A DNA stretch of 46,305 nucleotides from Lachnospiraceae bacterium (GCA_024404675.1 JAKSPO010000014.1:1-46305), one strand, 5' to 3'; positions 28,301 through 36,729 are shown, counted from the stretch's first letter. The notes: generated by a model not told the origin, from the letters alone. Made by a program: numbers and translations.

Positions 28301-29204
28301 CATTGATCTCGTCGGAAACCTCCATATCCTCAAGCTTACCCTCGGCACGAAGCTTCTTCATACCAAGCAGTGCCACATCCATCAGACAGATGAACTTGTC
28401 GTTTCTATCCTTGTAAAGCACGGTTCTTGCAGCCTTATAATCGTCAAATGCCTGCTTGATCGGTGCAGTATAATCGCCATCCTCGAACGCTACATCGGTA
28501 AGCTCGGTCTGGAATGTCGTGTGACGGCAGTGGTCGGACCAGTAGGTGTCGAGCACACGAATCTCGGTCATGGAAGGATCTCTCTTCTCCTCCCCTGCAA
28601 AATACTCCTGAATGAACAGGAAATCATTAAAGGTCATCGCCAGATTCAAAGAGGAATACAGCTCCTTAAGAGCTTCCTCGCTCATCGTGGTGAAACCGTC
28701 GAAAATCTTCACATCCTCCGGAACCGCGAACTCGGAAACAAGCGTCTCAGGCTTAGTCTCGTCGGTTCTTCTGGAATCCACAGGGTTGATACAGTAGCTG
28801 ACAATTCCCTCGAACTCCTCATCGGAAATGCTGCCCTTCAAAACATAGGTGGTAGCGGTACGAATGATCGGCTCCTCCGTCTCCTTTAAGAGCTTAACAC
28901 ACTGCTCAGCGGAGTCTGCTCTCTGGTCGAACTGCCCGGGCAGATACTCTACGGAGAATACGCGTGCATCGCCGGAAACCGGAAGCTTCTCCTCGTAAAT
29001 ATCATCGATCGGAGGCTCGGAGAATACGGTAACCAGTGCCTTACGGTAGGTCTCCTCACTTACGCCCTCCACGTCGTAACGAACAAAAACACGAACCTCT
29101 TCAATTTCAAGACCGAGATAATCCTTGATCTCGTTCTTGAGCTCCTTCGCACGAACAGCGAACGGGGCCTTTTTCTCCACATAAATTCTGCGAACCTGAC
29201 TCAT
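25320..29204 (-). CDS. purL: Phosphoribosylformylglycinamidine synthase, single-chain
   Basis: 1294 residues; AGGAGG upstream. It converts FGAR, glutamine and ATP to FGAM in de novo purine synthesis. Order: N-terminal PurS-like part (to ~150), linker with 'DTYWSDHCRHTTF', the synthase core with 'FKNETHNHPTEIEPFGGAATCLGGAI'-type ATP motif (given here as NETHNHPTEIEPFGG), second half, and C-terminal class I glutaminase with C1134 (GICNGFQ), H1201 and E1203 (SHGEG). The length and order fit the large clade found in Clostridia. Single gene with its own promoter and terminator; the other purine genes of the window are 5.5 kb away. Confidence 0.97.
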   Translation of the reverse strand: MSQVRRIYVEKKAPFAVRAKELKNEIKDYLGLEIEEVRVFVRYDVEGVSEETYRKALVTVFSEPPIDDIYEEKLPVSGDARVFSVEYLPGQFDQRADSAEQCVKLLKETEEPIIRTATTYVLKGSISDEEFEGIVSYCINPVDSRRTDETKPETLVSEFAVPEDVKIFDGFTTMSEEALKELYSSLNLAMTFNDFLFIQEYFAGEEKRDPSMTEIRVLDTYWSDHCRHTTFQTELTDVAFEDGDYTAPIKQAFDDYKAARTVLYKDRNDKFICLMDVALLGMKKLRAEGKLEDMEVSDEINACSIVVPVTIEKEEGPVTEEWLVFFKNETHNHPTEIEPFGGAATCLGGAIRDPLSGRGYVYQAMRVTGAADPTASLKDTLSGKLPQRKLTTGAAKGYSSYGNQIGLATGLVDEVYHPNYVAKRMEIGAVMGAAPRANVIRENSDPGDVIILMGGRTGRDGCGGATGSSKKHTTESINTCGAEVQKGNAPTERKLQRLFRRGEVSHLIKKCNDFGAGGVSVAIGELAAGLRVDLDKVPKKYAGLDGTELAISESQERMAVVVDKKDAEQMLKYAEEENLEAVIVAEVTKEPRLVLSWRGKEIVNISRAFLDTNGAHQETTAVVKSPSKKDSFFHKDNSYQAHSVDKMGGFGDASANDAAGRKAAWLSMLSDLNVCSKKGLVEMFDSSIGASTVTMPYGGVYENTPTQTMIAKLPVLDGACDTVTMMSYGFDPYLSSWSPFHGSAYSVISSVAKIVASGGDYKKIRFTFQEYFRRLGNDPKRWGEPLAALLGAYEAQVKLGLPSIGGKDSMSGSFNEIDVPPTLVSFAVDVAKLSDIVTNEFKKAGSRLVVFEMAKDAYDLPDYAQAMAMYDKIHELSGKGVFRSMYALGKCGIAEAVSKMAFGNGLGVRLCAKVTKEEAFAPAYGSILAEIDEESFAVLDAAGLAYRRIGRVTDTGSFLWKLVPGCNENLTEKDFMEISLDEALAAYNGTLEKVFPTRSNMADAIEAVKVPAPVYDAKTIYVAKNKIAKPKVFIPVFPGTNCEYDSKIAFERAGAEVETVVFRNMSAQNIADSVEDFVKAINGAQILMFPGGFSAGDEPDGSGKFIATAFRNPRISEAVNRLLKERDGLALGICNGFQAIIKLGLVPYGEIVPQTADSPTLAMNNIGRHISKSVYTKVVTNKSPWLQKATLGGVYSIPASHGEGRFVANDEWLAKLLANGQIATQYVDANGNPTMVEQYNPNGSYWAIEGITSPDGRVLGKMAHSERRGTGVAMNITGDQNQMIFESGVAYFKD

Positions 29205-29229
29205 AGTAACAAGTCCTCCTGCTCCATAT

Positions 29230-29244
29230 TATACTGTTAGTATA
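29230..29244 (-). promoter_or_regulatory. Dyad in the purL leader
   Basis: TATACT-GTT-AGTATA is a perfect 6-3-6 dyad 26 bp before the purL start. It also contains a possible second -10 box. A regulator site is possible. Confidence 0.4.
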
Positions 29245-29253
29245 GCACCGCGC

Positions 29254-29282
29254 AATTTATAAATAAAATTAATAAATGTCAA
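29254..29282 (-). promoter_or_regulatory. Promoter of purL
   Basis: Minus strand perfect TTGACA (29277-29282), 17 bp, TAAATT (29254-29259). Confidence 0.65.
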
Positions 29283-29313
29283 TTTATTTATTAGTTCCGC
29301 TAATAGAAAATGA

Positions 29314-29342
29314 TTGCCATTTTCCGCGGTACGGTGTACAAT
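29314..29342 (+). promoter_or_regulatory. Promoter of the MraY/WecA-family gene
   Basis: TTGCCA (29314-29319), 17 bp, TACAAT (29337-29342). The ~95-nt leader holds a GC-rich hairpin (CCCC-GAAAT-GGGG with outer arms, 29360-29396). Confidence 0.6.
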
Positions 29343-29439
29343 CGTAACAGAGTAAGCTATCATGTGCCTAACGCCCCCGAAATGGGGACAGGGCATGCCG
29401 CTTTCTAATATTATACACGATTTCGGAGGATTTTTCATC

Positions 29440-30438
29440 ATGCTTTTTCAATGGCTTGATTCTCTTACTGAAAAAAGCGATAATCCGCTTCTTACCATGC
29501 TGCCGGTCTACCTTCCGCTAATCCTTGCGATTCTTCTTACGGGTGTTCTTCTCAAATGCCTGATGCACCACCTGCCGGCCGATGCCGGACGCGCATTTGC
29601 CGTTAACGGCGAGAAGTCCAAAGGAAAGCCGCGTGGGGCGGGTATCATCTTCATCCTTGTTTTCGCTGTTCTTGGCATTCTCTTCTTTGTAAGCGACTGG
29701 GAGAACATTCTTTATATTGTTCTGATTGTAGCGGCGATGCTCACCGGCTATTTCGATGATGCCAGCGAGACACCGTGGAATGAGTATAAAAAGGGACTGC
29801 TTGATTTTTTGATCGCGGCAGGCGTAACCGCAACCTATATGGTTTCTCACATGAATCATGCCGACAAATGCGGCGCGTCGCTTCCTACCTTCTTCGGGCA
29901 TGCGATCCCTCCGGCCCTGGTTGCAGTGCTTGCCATGATTCTGATCTGGGTATCCATCAATGTTGTCAACTGTACCGACGGTGTAGACGGCCTGTGCGGC
30001 TCGCTTGCCATCGTATCGCTCCTTGCGTTCGTATTCTTCATCGATACCCGTCATGAAGGCAACGAACCGGTTCTTCTGATTTCCCTGTTCATTGCATGCC
30101 TGATTCCGTACCTTTGGATGAACTGGAAGCCGAGCATTCTTCTGATGGGCGACGCGGGCTCCAGAGCAATCGGTCTATTCATCGCAATCATCGCCTTGAA
30201 ATCCGAGTCTCCGTTCCTCTTCATTCCGCTCTGCCTGGTATTCATCCTCGACGGCGGTCTTGGTCTGATCAAGGTTTCCCTGAAGCGCTTTCTGAAGATC
30301 AGCATTATGAAAAATATCCGCACACCGCTTCATGACCATGCCCGCAAGAAGCGCGGCTGGTCGGATGTTCGCACCGTGCTTACCTTCCTGGCCATTCAGG
30401 TTGTGATTGCCTTAATCACCATCGCTGTATTTCTTTGA
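29440..30438 (+). CDS. MraY/WecA-family phospho-sugar transferase
   Basis: 332 residues from the ATG at 29440 (CGGAGG upstream); a longer frame to 29362 lacks a ribosome site. About ten membrane helices with the family motifs in order: 'SKGKPRGAG', 'GYFDDASETPW', 'NVVNCTDGVDGL', 'MGDAGSRAIG' and 'TPLHDHARKKRGWSD'. The last matches MraY's 'TPLHHHFE..GW.E' but with LHDH in place of LHHH. Such enzymes move a sugar-1-phosphate from a UDP-sugar to undecaprenyl phosphate. MraY itself is usually in the mur/dcw cluster, which is not here, so a paralogue with another sugar substrate is possible. Confidence 0.85.
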   Translation: MLFQWLDSLTEKSDNPLLTMLPVYLPLILAILLTGVLLKCLMHHLPADAGRAFAVNGEKSKGKPRGAGIIFILVFAVLGILFFVSDWENILYIVLIVAAMLTGYFDDASETPWNEYKKGLLDFLIAAGVTATYMVSHMNHADKCGASLPTFFGHAIPPALVAVLAMILIWVSINVVNCTDGVDGLCGSLAIVSLLAFVFFIDTRHEGNEPVLLISLFIACLIPYLWMNWKPSILLMGDAGSRAIGLFIAIIALKSESPFLFIPLCLVFILDGGLGLIKVSLKRFLKISIMKNIRTPLHDHARKKRGWSDVRTVLTFLAIQVVIALITIAVFL

Positions 30439-30482
30439 TAACCGCCCTCTCCGTTTCCGGAGGTTTACGAAGGAGTTTACTT

Positions 30483-31397
30483 ATGGATATCAATTATGAG
30501 CTTTATAAGGTTTTCTACCATGTCGCAAAAAGCCTGAGCTTCTCCGAGGCAGCAGCCGAGCTTTTCATCTCGCAGTCCGCTGTCAGCCAGTCGGTCAAGC
30601 TTCTGGAGCGTCGCCTCGGGCAGACCCTTTTCGTCCGAAACACCAAGCGTGTCTCGCTCACACCGGAGGGCGAGATGTTAATGAAACATATCGAGCCCGC
30701 CATTCAGTTAATCTCCCGCGGCGAGAATCAGCTCTCGCGAGACGCCTCCGAGGGAGGTATGCAGCTAAGAATCGCCGCAAGTGACACGATATGCCGCTAT
30801 GTGCTTGTACCGTACTTTAAGGATCTCCACGAGCGCTTCCCTGACGTCCACATCAACATCATAAACGGTACCTCCCTGAACTGTGCGGAGATGCTCGAAG
30901 CAGGACAGGTGGACCTGATTGTTGCGAACTCCCCGAACGAGTCACTTACCGGTAATATGCAGATTGAAACGATTCGTCCCTTTTCCGATGTATTCGTCGG
31001 CAACCCGGAGTACTTTCCGGACTGCTTTACCGATGCCTCCGGCCGTTCGAAAACGCTTACGATGCACGAGCTGCTGAGCTATCCGATTCTGATGCTTTCC
31101 AAACGTTCGGCAACCAGCTTCTTTTTACATGAACAGTTTCAGAAGCATTCCCTCGAGCTTGTGCCGTCCATCGAGTTAAACAGCAATGACCTTCTTCTCG
31201 ACCTCGCCCGCATCGGTCTCGGCATCGCCTGCGTCCCGGATTTCTGCATCCCCGCATCCGATGAAAAGCTTGCAAGACTTTCTTTGAAGAACGATTTTCC
31301 GAAGCGACGTCTGGTAATTGCTTATGACGAAAAATGGCCGCTTTCCCTCCCCGCAAAGGCATTAATCGAGGCACTGACCGGCACGGAAGAAGGCTGA
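30483..31397 (+). CDS. LysR family transcriptional regulator
   Basis: 304 residues from the ATG at 30483 (AAGGAG upstream); the longer frame to 30435 is rejected. The N-terminal winged HTH is classic: 'FYHVAKSLSFSEAAAELFIS' and 'QSAVSQSVKLLERRLGQTLF'. A two-lobed ligand-binding domain follows (about residues 85-300), with 'LRIAASDTICRYVLVPY' at its start. Ligand and targets are not evident. It follows the MraY-like gene by 44 bp on the same strand without a terminator between, so they may be co-transcribed. Confidence 0.94.
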   Translation: MDINYELYKVFYHVAKSLSFSEAAAELFISQSAVSQSVKLLERRLGQTLFVRNTKRVSLTPEGEMLMKHIEPAIQLISRGENQLSRDASEGGMQLRIAASDTICRYVLVPYFKDLHERFPDVHINIINGTSLNCAEMLEAGQVDLIVANSPNESLTGNMQIETIRPFSDVFVGNPEYFPDCFTDASGRSKTLTMHELLSYPILMLSKRSATSFFLHEQFQKHSLELVPSIELNSNDLLLDLARIGLGIACVPDFCIPASDEKLARLSLKNDFPKRRLVIAYDEKWPLSLPAKALIEALTGTEEG

Positions 31398-31446
31398 TAC
31401 CACCAGATTTCTGCCCCTGGAAGCCTCAGACAATATCGCACCACAC

Positions 31447-31492
31447 AAAAAGGCCAATCGCTCAGTTACTTAAGCTGAACGATCGGCCTTTA
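31447..31492. terminator. Bidirectional terminator between the LysR and PpiC-like genes
   Basis: AAAGGCC.ATCG and CGAT.GGCCTTT form a stem with TCAG/CTGA inside (31449-31491); A- and T-runs flank it. Confidence 0.82.
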
Positions 31493-31527
31493 TCTTTAAT
31501 CTTAAAATGTAAGCTTCGGCTGAAAAC

Positions 31528-32640
31528 CTACTGACCGTTATAAGCGAAGCTTCCCATGCGGATCGCTTCCCAGTTCTCGGTCTTTGCGATGCTGTAGCTT
31601 TCAACGACCTTCTTGTACTCATCCGCTACACCGGATGCCTTCGCAAGCTCAAAAGCCTTCTCAACAGCCTCCTCATAGCCAACGAAACGGGTGTTATTCT
31701 CAAGCTTGATGACATACATACCGGATGCCGTTTCCAAAAACTCCACATCGCCCGGCTTCATCGTCGAAACAAGCTTGATATAATCCGGCTCGATAGCGGT
31801 CTCGGTGCGGAAGAAATCACGTGTACCGTAGCTCATGATTTCATCGTAGGAAACACGGATTGCAGTCATTTCCTCGCCAAGCTTCGTTCTTTCAAAGGAG
31901 TCCGCCATCGCTTCCTTTCTTGCATTAAGCTCTTCCTCAGTGAACTCCACGGTGTGATAATTCTCATCGTAATCGTGCTTAGCAACATAAAGATAATCTG
32001 TCTCGTAGGCACGGTAATCTTCCTTGTCAACCGAAGCGCGAACCGCCTTCTCATCAATCTTAAAGTCAGCCGAAAGCATCTGAATATACTGATCTGCGAG
32101 GAATACCTTTTCATAAGCATCTGCGATGCAGGCAGCCGTCATACCACAGCGTGCACGCTGCTCATCGGTGAAGCCCGCAAGGAATCTTTCGGTAACAGAC
32201 TGAATCTGTACGCGGCGGCTTTCCTCCAGCGTAACGCCGTGCGCCTTGGCCTCATTGTAGAAGACAATCGTATACGCCATCGTGGAAAATGCCTGGCTCT
32301 TATAGCCATCACGCATCTTGTTGCCATTCGTATCCGTCAGCTCCCAGAAATTGTAATCCGTACCGTAAACACTCTGATAATAGGCATTGTTCTTCGTCTT
32401 GATTTCCATACCCTCGCGCTCATTAAGAGCAAGGCAATAAACCATATCGTAGGCAGTAACCTCATAGCTCTCTGTCGCTGTCGTAACGCGAAGAAGCACA
32501 TTCTTCTTATTACGCTCCGCATTGGTGTTAGCAAGCTCCTCGTACTGCTCCTTCGTCATCGTCTTCTTGCCGCAGCCGACAAGCCCGAACATCAGGCAAG
32601 CCGCCAACAGAAGACTTACAATTCTCATCATTTTTCTCAT
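31528..32640 (-). CDS. PpiC/SurA-like lipoprotein
   Basis: 370 residues from the ATG at 32640 (GGAG upstream); the longer frame would overlap the transporter gene. Signal peptide ends LVGC (Cys23). The middle is helical, and the C-terminal third ('DFFRTETAIEPDYIKLVSTM', 'KPGDVEFLETASGMYVIKL') has the layout of parvulin-type foldases, in which 'G.v...v.t..G.hii.l' is typical. The catalytic residues of parvulin are not obvious, so chaperone rather than isomerase activity may dominate. It should act on exported proteins at the membrane surface. Second gene of an operon with the DMT transporter, 23 bp apart. Confidence 0.75.
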   Translation of the reverse strand: MRKMMRIVSLLLAACLMFGLVGCGKKTMTKEQYEELANTNAERNKKNVLLRVTTATESYEVTAYDMVYCLALNEREGMEIKTKNNAYYQSVYGTDYNFWELTDTNGNKMRDGYKSQAFSTMAYTIVFYNEAKAHGVTLEESRRVQIQSVTERFLAGFTDEQRARCGMTAACIADAYEKVFLADQYIQMLSADFKIDEKAVRASVDKEDYRAYETDYLYVAKHDYDENYHTVEFTEEELNARKEAMADSFERTKLGEEMTAIRVSYDEIMSYGTRDFFRTETAIEPDYIKLVSTMKPGDVEFLETASGMYVIKLENNTRFVGYEEAVEKAFELAKASGVADEYKKVVESYSIAKTENWEAIRMGSFAYNGQ

Positions 32641-32663
32641 GTCAACACTCCGTTTCCGTTCAC

Positions 32664-33620
32664 TCAGCCAAAGGGAAGCACTGCCACAACAATGCCCGCG
32701 ATAATAATGGCCGCACAACATAATTTATATTTGATCTGTTTCTCCTGAAAGAATACCTTTCCGCCAATAATCGTAACCACACAGCCCGCCTGCTTCAAAA
32801 GCGTCATGACCGTAACTTCACTTTCCGGGTAGGAATTGGCCACAAAAAGCGCACGGTCGGCAATGACAAATGCGATGCTCAACAGCCATATCCATCCATT
32901 GAGAATCATGCTTAAAAGATGAAGCTTCGTGCGGGTCAGCACGATATAAATCATATAATAGAGCACCAGAAAGAGCATGTACCAGAACTGAAGCTGGCTT
33001 TCGTTCATGCGTTTCATCAAAACCTTGTCCATCGTTCCGCTGATTCCGTTCAGAAGGCTCGAGAGAAATGCCAGAATGACAACAATCGTCGGACTTGCAA
33101 GCAAGCGTCCCCAGAAGCGCTGTGCAGAAGGCCGCTCCTCTTTGGATAAGCTTCGTTCTACCGTTGTAGAATCGTCATTCTCCGAAGCTTCCCGCTTCTT
33201 CTCTTTCTTCTCACGGTTCTTAAGCCCGCGCAGTGCATACAGACCGATACAGACAAGAACGAAACCGATGATTCTCGGAACAGGCATCGACTCATGCAGG
33301 AATACGATTCCGAGCACCGTCGAGAAGATGACTCTTGAGAGATCCAGTACACCGTACAGACTCACCGGCATCGAGGACAATGCATGAAAGCTGCACAGCC
33401 ACGCAAGAAAGATTACAAAGGATTTGATGGCAACATATCCATACTGTACTGGCTCCATTCCACCGGCCTTCGGTGCGGTCGGAAGCACAATCAGAAACGA
33501 CAGGAAGGTGTACATCAGAAGCACTTCCATAACGGTATTCCGTCCGAGTGCTTTCTTCTTCAGTATCTCACGGACGCCCTTCAGAACACCGTAAAGCAAT
33601 ACAAGGCTTACCCAAACCAT
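32664..33620 (-). CDS. DMT-family (EamA-type) transporter
   Basis: 318 residues; AGGAG upstream of the ATG. Ten hydrophobic segments arranged as two five-helix halves, separated by a charged linker (about residues 132-170). The first half has 'HALSSMPVSLYGVLDLSRVI' and 'LGIVFLHESMPVPRIIGFVL', the second 'VTIIGGKVFFQEKQIKYKL', both typical of EamA repeats ('...E......iG..li..G'). Such transporters export or import small metabolites; the substrate is unknown. First gene of the operon. Confidence 0.88.
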   Translation of the reverse strand: MVWVSLVLLYGVLKGVREILKKKALGRNTVMEVLLMYTFLSFLIVLPTAPKAGGMEPVQYGYVAIKSFVIFLAWLCSFHALSSMPVSLYGVLDLSRVIFSTVLGIVFLHESMPVPRIIGFVLVCIGLYALRGLKNREKKEKKREASENDDSTTVERSLSKEERPSAQRFWGRLLASPTIVVILAFLSSLLNGISGTMDKVLMKRMNESQLQFWYMLFLVLYYMIYIVLTRTKLHLLSMILNGWIWLLSIAFVIADRALFVANSYPESEVTVMTLLKQAGCVVTIIGGKVFFQEKQIKYKLCCAAIIIAGIVVAVLPFG

Positions 33621-33685
33621 GACTCATACTCCTATTCAACGCAACATACCCCATATAATCCGTGCCGCGCATATAGCCCCAAGGC

Positions 33686-33715
33686 ATTGTAGCACAGAAC
33701 ACGCACTCTGTGCAA
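33686..33715 (-). promoter_or_regulatory. Promoter and operator-like dyad of the transporter/PpiC operon
   Basis: Minus strand TTGCAC (33710-33715), 18 bp, TACAAT (33686-33691) with extended TGC. The spacer is almost exactly filled by the dyad GCACAGA-N8-TCTGTGC (33692-33713), suggesting a repressor site. Confidence 0.6.
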
Positions 33716-33792
33716 CACTATTCACATAAAGATACGATTTTCCGTGCGGAAAGTTCGGGATAACTTTTCAAAGACAGGGGAAAATGTAATAT

Positions 33793-33821
33793 TTGACGGT
33801 TCTAAGCAGATGGGGTATAGT
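33793..33821 (+). promoter_or_regulatory. Promoter of the YgjP-like gene
   Basis: TTGACG (33793-33798), 17 bp, TATAGT (33816-33821). Confidence 0.75.
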
Positions 33822-33856
33822 ATTTTTAAGGAAATCCGTTACAGAAGGGAGCTCTT

Positions 33857-34570
33857 ATGGCAGAGCAATTACAATATACAGTCAAATACGCTAACCGCAC
33901 CACCATCGGCATTCACATAACAGAAGAGGCCAAGGTAGAGATTCGGGCACCTTACGGGACCGATGAGGCAACAATCCGAAGGGTCCTAAACGAAAAGCGT
34001 GAGTGGATCCGCAAGGCCGTCGAGAAGGTCGTCGACCGCAATCACGAGAAGGCACTTCCGTCCGATCGGTATTTTGACGGCGCACTCTTTCCGCTTCACG
34101 GCGGTGCAGTCGAGCTGCATGTCAAGGAGGTCGAGGGCTCCGGCATCACTACGGTTGCCCTGCATCCCGATTATCGTCAGAATATCCTCTCTATTCGCGG
34201 TAGCAATATGACACCGGAACGTGTGCAGGCGGCAGTCAACAACTGGGGCCGCAAATACGCCAAAGCATATCTTGCCGCGCGGGTGGATAAATTCGCACAG
34301 CGCATCGGCGTTACCTATAACCACCTGACCATTCGTGAGACGAAGACCCGTTGGGGCAGCTGCTCCTCAGACGGTAATCTGAATCTGCATTGGAAGCTCA
34401 TCCTGCTTACGGAACGATTGTCGGATTATGTAATCGTACACGAGCTTTGCCATCGTATCGAGCTTAACCACAGCAAGGAGTTCTGGGCGCAGGTCGAAAA
34501 GGTGCTTCCCGACTACAAGGAGCGTCGTAAGAGCCTTAAAGACATCGAGCAGAGAATATTAAGCTGGTAG
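33857..34570 (+). CDS. YgjP-type (DUF45) zinc metallopeptidase-like protein
   Basis: 237 residues, GAAGGGAG upstream. The C-terminal half has the family signature: 'TKTRWGSCSSDGNLNLHWKL', the zinc motif HELCH (H195, E196, H199) and 'NHSKEFW' a little later. There is no signal or membrane helix, so it is cytoplasmic. Relatives are described as metal-dependent hydrolases related to SprT/WSS1 proteases; the real substrate is unknown. Monocistronic. Confidence 0.9.
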   Translation: MAEQLQYTVKYANRTTIGIHITEEAKVEIRAPYGTDEATIRRVLNEKREWIRKAVEKVVDRNHEKALPSDRYFDGALFPLHGGAVELHVKEVEGSGITTVALHPDYRQNILSIRGSNMTPERVQAAVNNWGRKYAKAYLAARVDKFAQRIGVTYNHLTIRETKTRWGSCSSDGNLNLHWKLILLTERLSDYVIVHELCHRIELNHSKEFWAQVEKVLPDYKERRKSLKDIEQRILSW

Positions 34571-34575
34571 GAACT

Positions 34576-34612
34576 AAAAAGAGGAAGGACACGGCTGATG
34601 CGCGTGTCCTTC
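34576..34612. terminator. Hairpin between the YgjP-like gene and the purine pair
   Basis: GAAGGACACG (34584-34593) pairs with CGTGTCCTTC (34603-34612). The A-run at 34576-34580 becomes a T-run on the minus strand. It may end the plus-strand gene or back up the terminator at 34657. Confidence 0.6.
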
Positions 34613-34656
34613 AACAGAAAACAGCGGAAGCGCCAACGGCGTAATCTCCCCATCAT

Positions 34657-34696
34657 CAAAAAGCCGCAGAAGCATGATTTCTCACACTTCTGCGGC
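34657..34696 (-). terminator. Terminator of the purO/AICAR transformylase operon
   Basis: GCCGCAGAAG (34663-34672) and CTTCTGCGGC (34687-34696) form a 10-bp stem followed by TTTTTG on the minus strand, 34 bp past the stop. Confidence 0.92.
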
Positions 34697-34730
34697 CAAA
34701 TATTCGTAAAGGCTATGTTCCTTCTAAGGA

Positions 34731-35909
34731 TTAGTGATGGAACAGACGGATTCCGGTAAATGCCATATACATATCGTGGTCATCCGCAGCCTCGATAACA
34801 AGGTCGTCACGGATAGAACCGCCGGGCTCTGCAATGTACTTAACACCGCTGCGGAAAGCACGCTCGATGTTATCGCTGAACGGGAAGAATGCATCGGAGC
34901 CGAGTGCTACGTCCGTGTTCTTGTCAAGCCATGCACGCTTAGCCTCTGCGGTAAATACCTCAGGCTTATACTTGAAGATGTTCTGCCATTTGCCTTCTGC
35001 CAGGACATCCATATAATCCTCGCCGATGTAAAGGTCGATTGCGTTATCACGATCTGCACGACCGATGCTGTCAAGGAAGGGAAGGTTCAGAACCTGCTCG
35101 GACTGACGAAGCCACCAGTTGTCTGCCTTGGAGCCTGCAAGTCTGGTACAGTGAATTCTGGACTGCTGTCCTGCACCGATACCGATTGCCTGGCCGCCCT
35201 TAGCATAACATACCGAGTTGGACTGGGTATACTTCAAGGTGATCAGAGAGATAATCAGGTCGATCTTCGCAAGCTCGGGAAGCTCCTTATTCTTGGTCGG
35301 AACGTTCGCAAAAAGCTCGTCATCAATCTTCAGCTCATTTCTTCCCTGCTCAAAGGTGATACCGTATACCTGCTTATGCTCAATCGGCGCAGGCATATAA
35401 TTCTCATCAATCTGGATGATGTTGTAGTTGCCCTTCTTCTTGGTCTTAAGAATCTCAAGTGCTTCGGGCTCGTAGCCGGGAGCGATTACACCGTCGGAAA
35501 CCTCTCTCTGAATCATGCGTGCGGTAGGAACGTCACAAACATCGGAAAGGGAGATAAAATCGCCGAAGGAGCTCATACGGTCAGCACCTCTTGCTCTTGC
35601 ATATGCGCAAGCGAGAGGAGAAAGCTCGCCAAGATCATCCACCCAGTAAATCTTCTTAAGGGTATCGGAAAGCTCAAGACCTACCGCAGCACCTGCAGGG
35701 CTTACATGCTTGAAGGAGGTTGCTGCCGGAAGACCGGTTGCCTTCTTTAACTCCTTAACAAGCTGCCAGCCGTTAAATGCATCCATAAAGTTAATGTAGC
35801 CCGGCTTACCGTTCAATACGGTAATCGGAAGGTCGCTGCCGTCCTCCATAAAGATGCAGGAAGGCTTCTGATTCGGGTTGCAGCCATATTTCAGTTCCAG
35901 TTTATTCAT
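34731..35909 (-). CDS. AICAR transformylase (PurH C-terminal-type), stand-alone
   Basis: 392 residues from the ATG at 35909 (GGAGG upstream). It matches the formyltransferase half of PurH, without the N-terminal IMP cyclohydrolase: '[12 protein letters not shown]', '[19 protein letters not shown]', '[13 protein letters not shown]' with the catalytic KH, and '[15 protein letters not shown]' near the end. It transfers a formyl group from 10-formyl-tetrahydrofolate to AICAR, giving FAICAR. The gene for the next step, IMP cyclohydrolase, lies 19 bp upstream in the same operon, so the two together replace bifunctional PurH. Confidence 0.92.
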   Translation of the reverse strand: MNKLELKYGCNPNQKPSCIFMEDGSDLPITVLNGKPGYINFMDAFNGWQLVKELKKATGLPAATSFKHVSPAGAAVGLELSDTLKKIYWVDDLGELSPLACAYARARGADRMSSFGDFISLSDVCDVPTARMIQREVSDGVIAPGYEPEALEILKTKKKGNYNIIQIDENYMPAPIEHKQVYGITFEQGRNELKIDDELFANVPTKNKELPELAKIDLIISLITLKYTQSNSVCYAKGGQAIGIGAGQQSRIHCTRLAGSKADNWWLRQSEQVLNLPFLDSIGRADRDNAIDLYIGEDYMDVLAEGKWQNIFKYKPEVFTAEAKRAWLDKNTDVALGSDAFFPFSDNIERAFRSGVKYIAEPGGSIRDDLVIEAADDHDMYMAFTGIRLFHH

Positions 35910-35928
35910 ACTCTGTATCCTCCGGATA

Positions 35929-36642
35929 TTAGTTGTTCTTATTAACGATTCTGGTTTCGTATTTGCCGGTCTCAATATCAATGTAACGAACGAAAAGGGA
36001 TACCTTGTTCTCCTCGTTCAGGTTGTTCCATACAAGCTCGGTGAACTCATCGATACCGCCGGTGATATCAACCAGTGTAGGCTCACCCTCGAAGCTCGGA
36101 AGCGGGTTGCCGTCACCCATATAGGTGTGAATGAAACGGCCCTCACCTGCCTTCGGATTGTTGTAGGCAAAGGTGAAACGGTTGCAGGAGGAAGGATCAC
36201 CGTTATTGCTCTTCAGAATAGACATTGCATAGTTGTAGCTGTTATTCTCAATGTGCATGATACCGCTGATTCTTGGGGTATAGTTCGGTGCATCGGGCTC
36301 GAACTCTCTTGTACGAAGAGCCTGCTCGAAGGTGCACTGCTTATCCATCAGCTCATAGATCGTATCGGTCTGGTCGCCGTTGGTAACGATTGTCTTGTTG
36401 CCAAGTACGCGAACCGGTGCATAGATGATAAGGCTCGGATCCGAAAGCTTGGAAGGATCAAATGCCTGTGTACGAATACCCTCACCGTCCGGTACAAAAA
36501 CACGGTTACGGCTGTTTACGCTTCTGCCCATGATGAAATATGCGGTTACGGCATAACGTCCGTCTGCGGATCTGCCGATTACAATACCTCTTCCGGGATA
36601 AGAATTTCCATTCAGTTCCTGACTCAAAGCTACCATCTTCAT
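35929..36642 (-). CDS. purO: IMP cyclohydrolase, PurO-like
   Basis: 237 residues from the ATG at 36642 (AGGAGG upstream). It resembles archaeal-type PurO: '[19 protein letters not shown]', '[16 protein letters not shown]', '[12 protein letters not shown]' and '[10 protein letters not shown]'. The enzyme closes FAICAR to IMP, the last step of purine synthesis. It has no relation to the cyclohydrolase half of PurH. First gene of the operon with the AICAR transformylase, behind a strong promoter and a structured leader. Confidence 0.88.
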   Translation of the reverse strand: MKMVALSQELNGNSYPGRGIVIGRSADGRYAVTAYFIMGRSVNSRNRVFVPDGEGIRTQAFDPSKLSDPSLIIYAPVRVLGNKTIVTNGDQTDTIYELMDKQCTFEQALRTREFEPDAPNYTPRISGIMHIENNSYNYAMSILKSNNGDPSSCNRFTFAYNNPKAGEGRFIHTYMGDGNPLPSFEGEPTLVDITGGIDEFTELVWNNLNEENKVSLFVRYIDIETGKYETRIVNKNN

Positions 36643-36664
36643 TGGTGTTCCTCCTAAATTACGA

Positions 36665-36686
36665 AACGGCTTCCGAAGAAGCCGTT
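36665..36686 (-). promoter_or_regulatory. Stable leader hairpin before purO
   Basis: AACGGCTTC-TTCG-GAAGCCGTT, a 9-bp perfect stem with a UUCG-type tetraloop on the minus strand, lies 22 bp upstream of the ATG, just before AGGAGG. No T-run follows, so it is more likely an mRNA stabiliser or translation control element than a terminator. Confidence 0.65.
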
Positions 36687-36729
36687 CTGATTCTGTGGGT
36701 ATCAACCCCTAAACGCTTCATCGATTACA

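Noticed and set aside
26583-28889. A 768-codon open frame on the plus strand opposite purL
   Set aside because: It lies fully inside purL, which has clear catalytic motifs. The frame is open because of codon use in the sense gene; its translation is rich in C, L and R without a domain.
34734-36657. Two long plus-strand frames opposite the AICAR transformylase and purO genes
   Set aside because: Both mirror well-supported purine genes and lack domains or ribosome sites.
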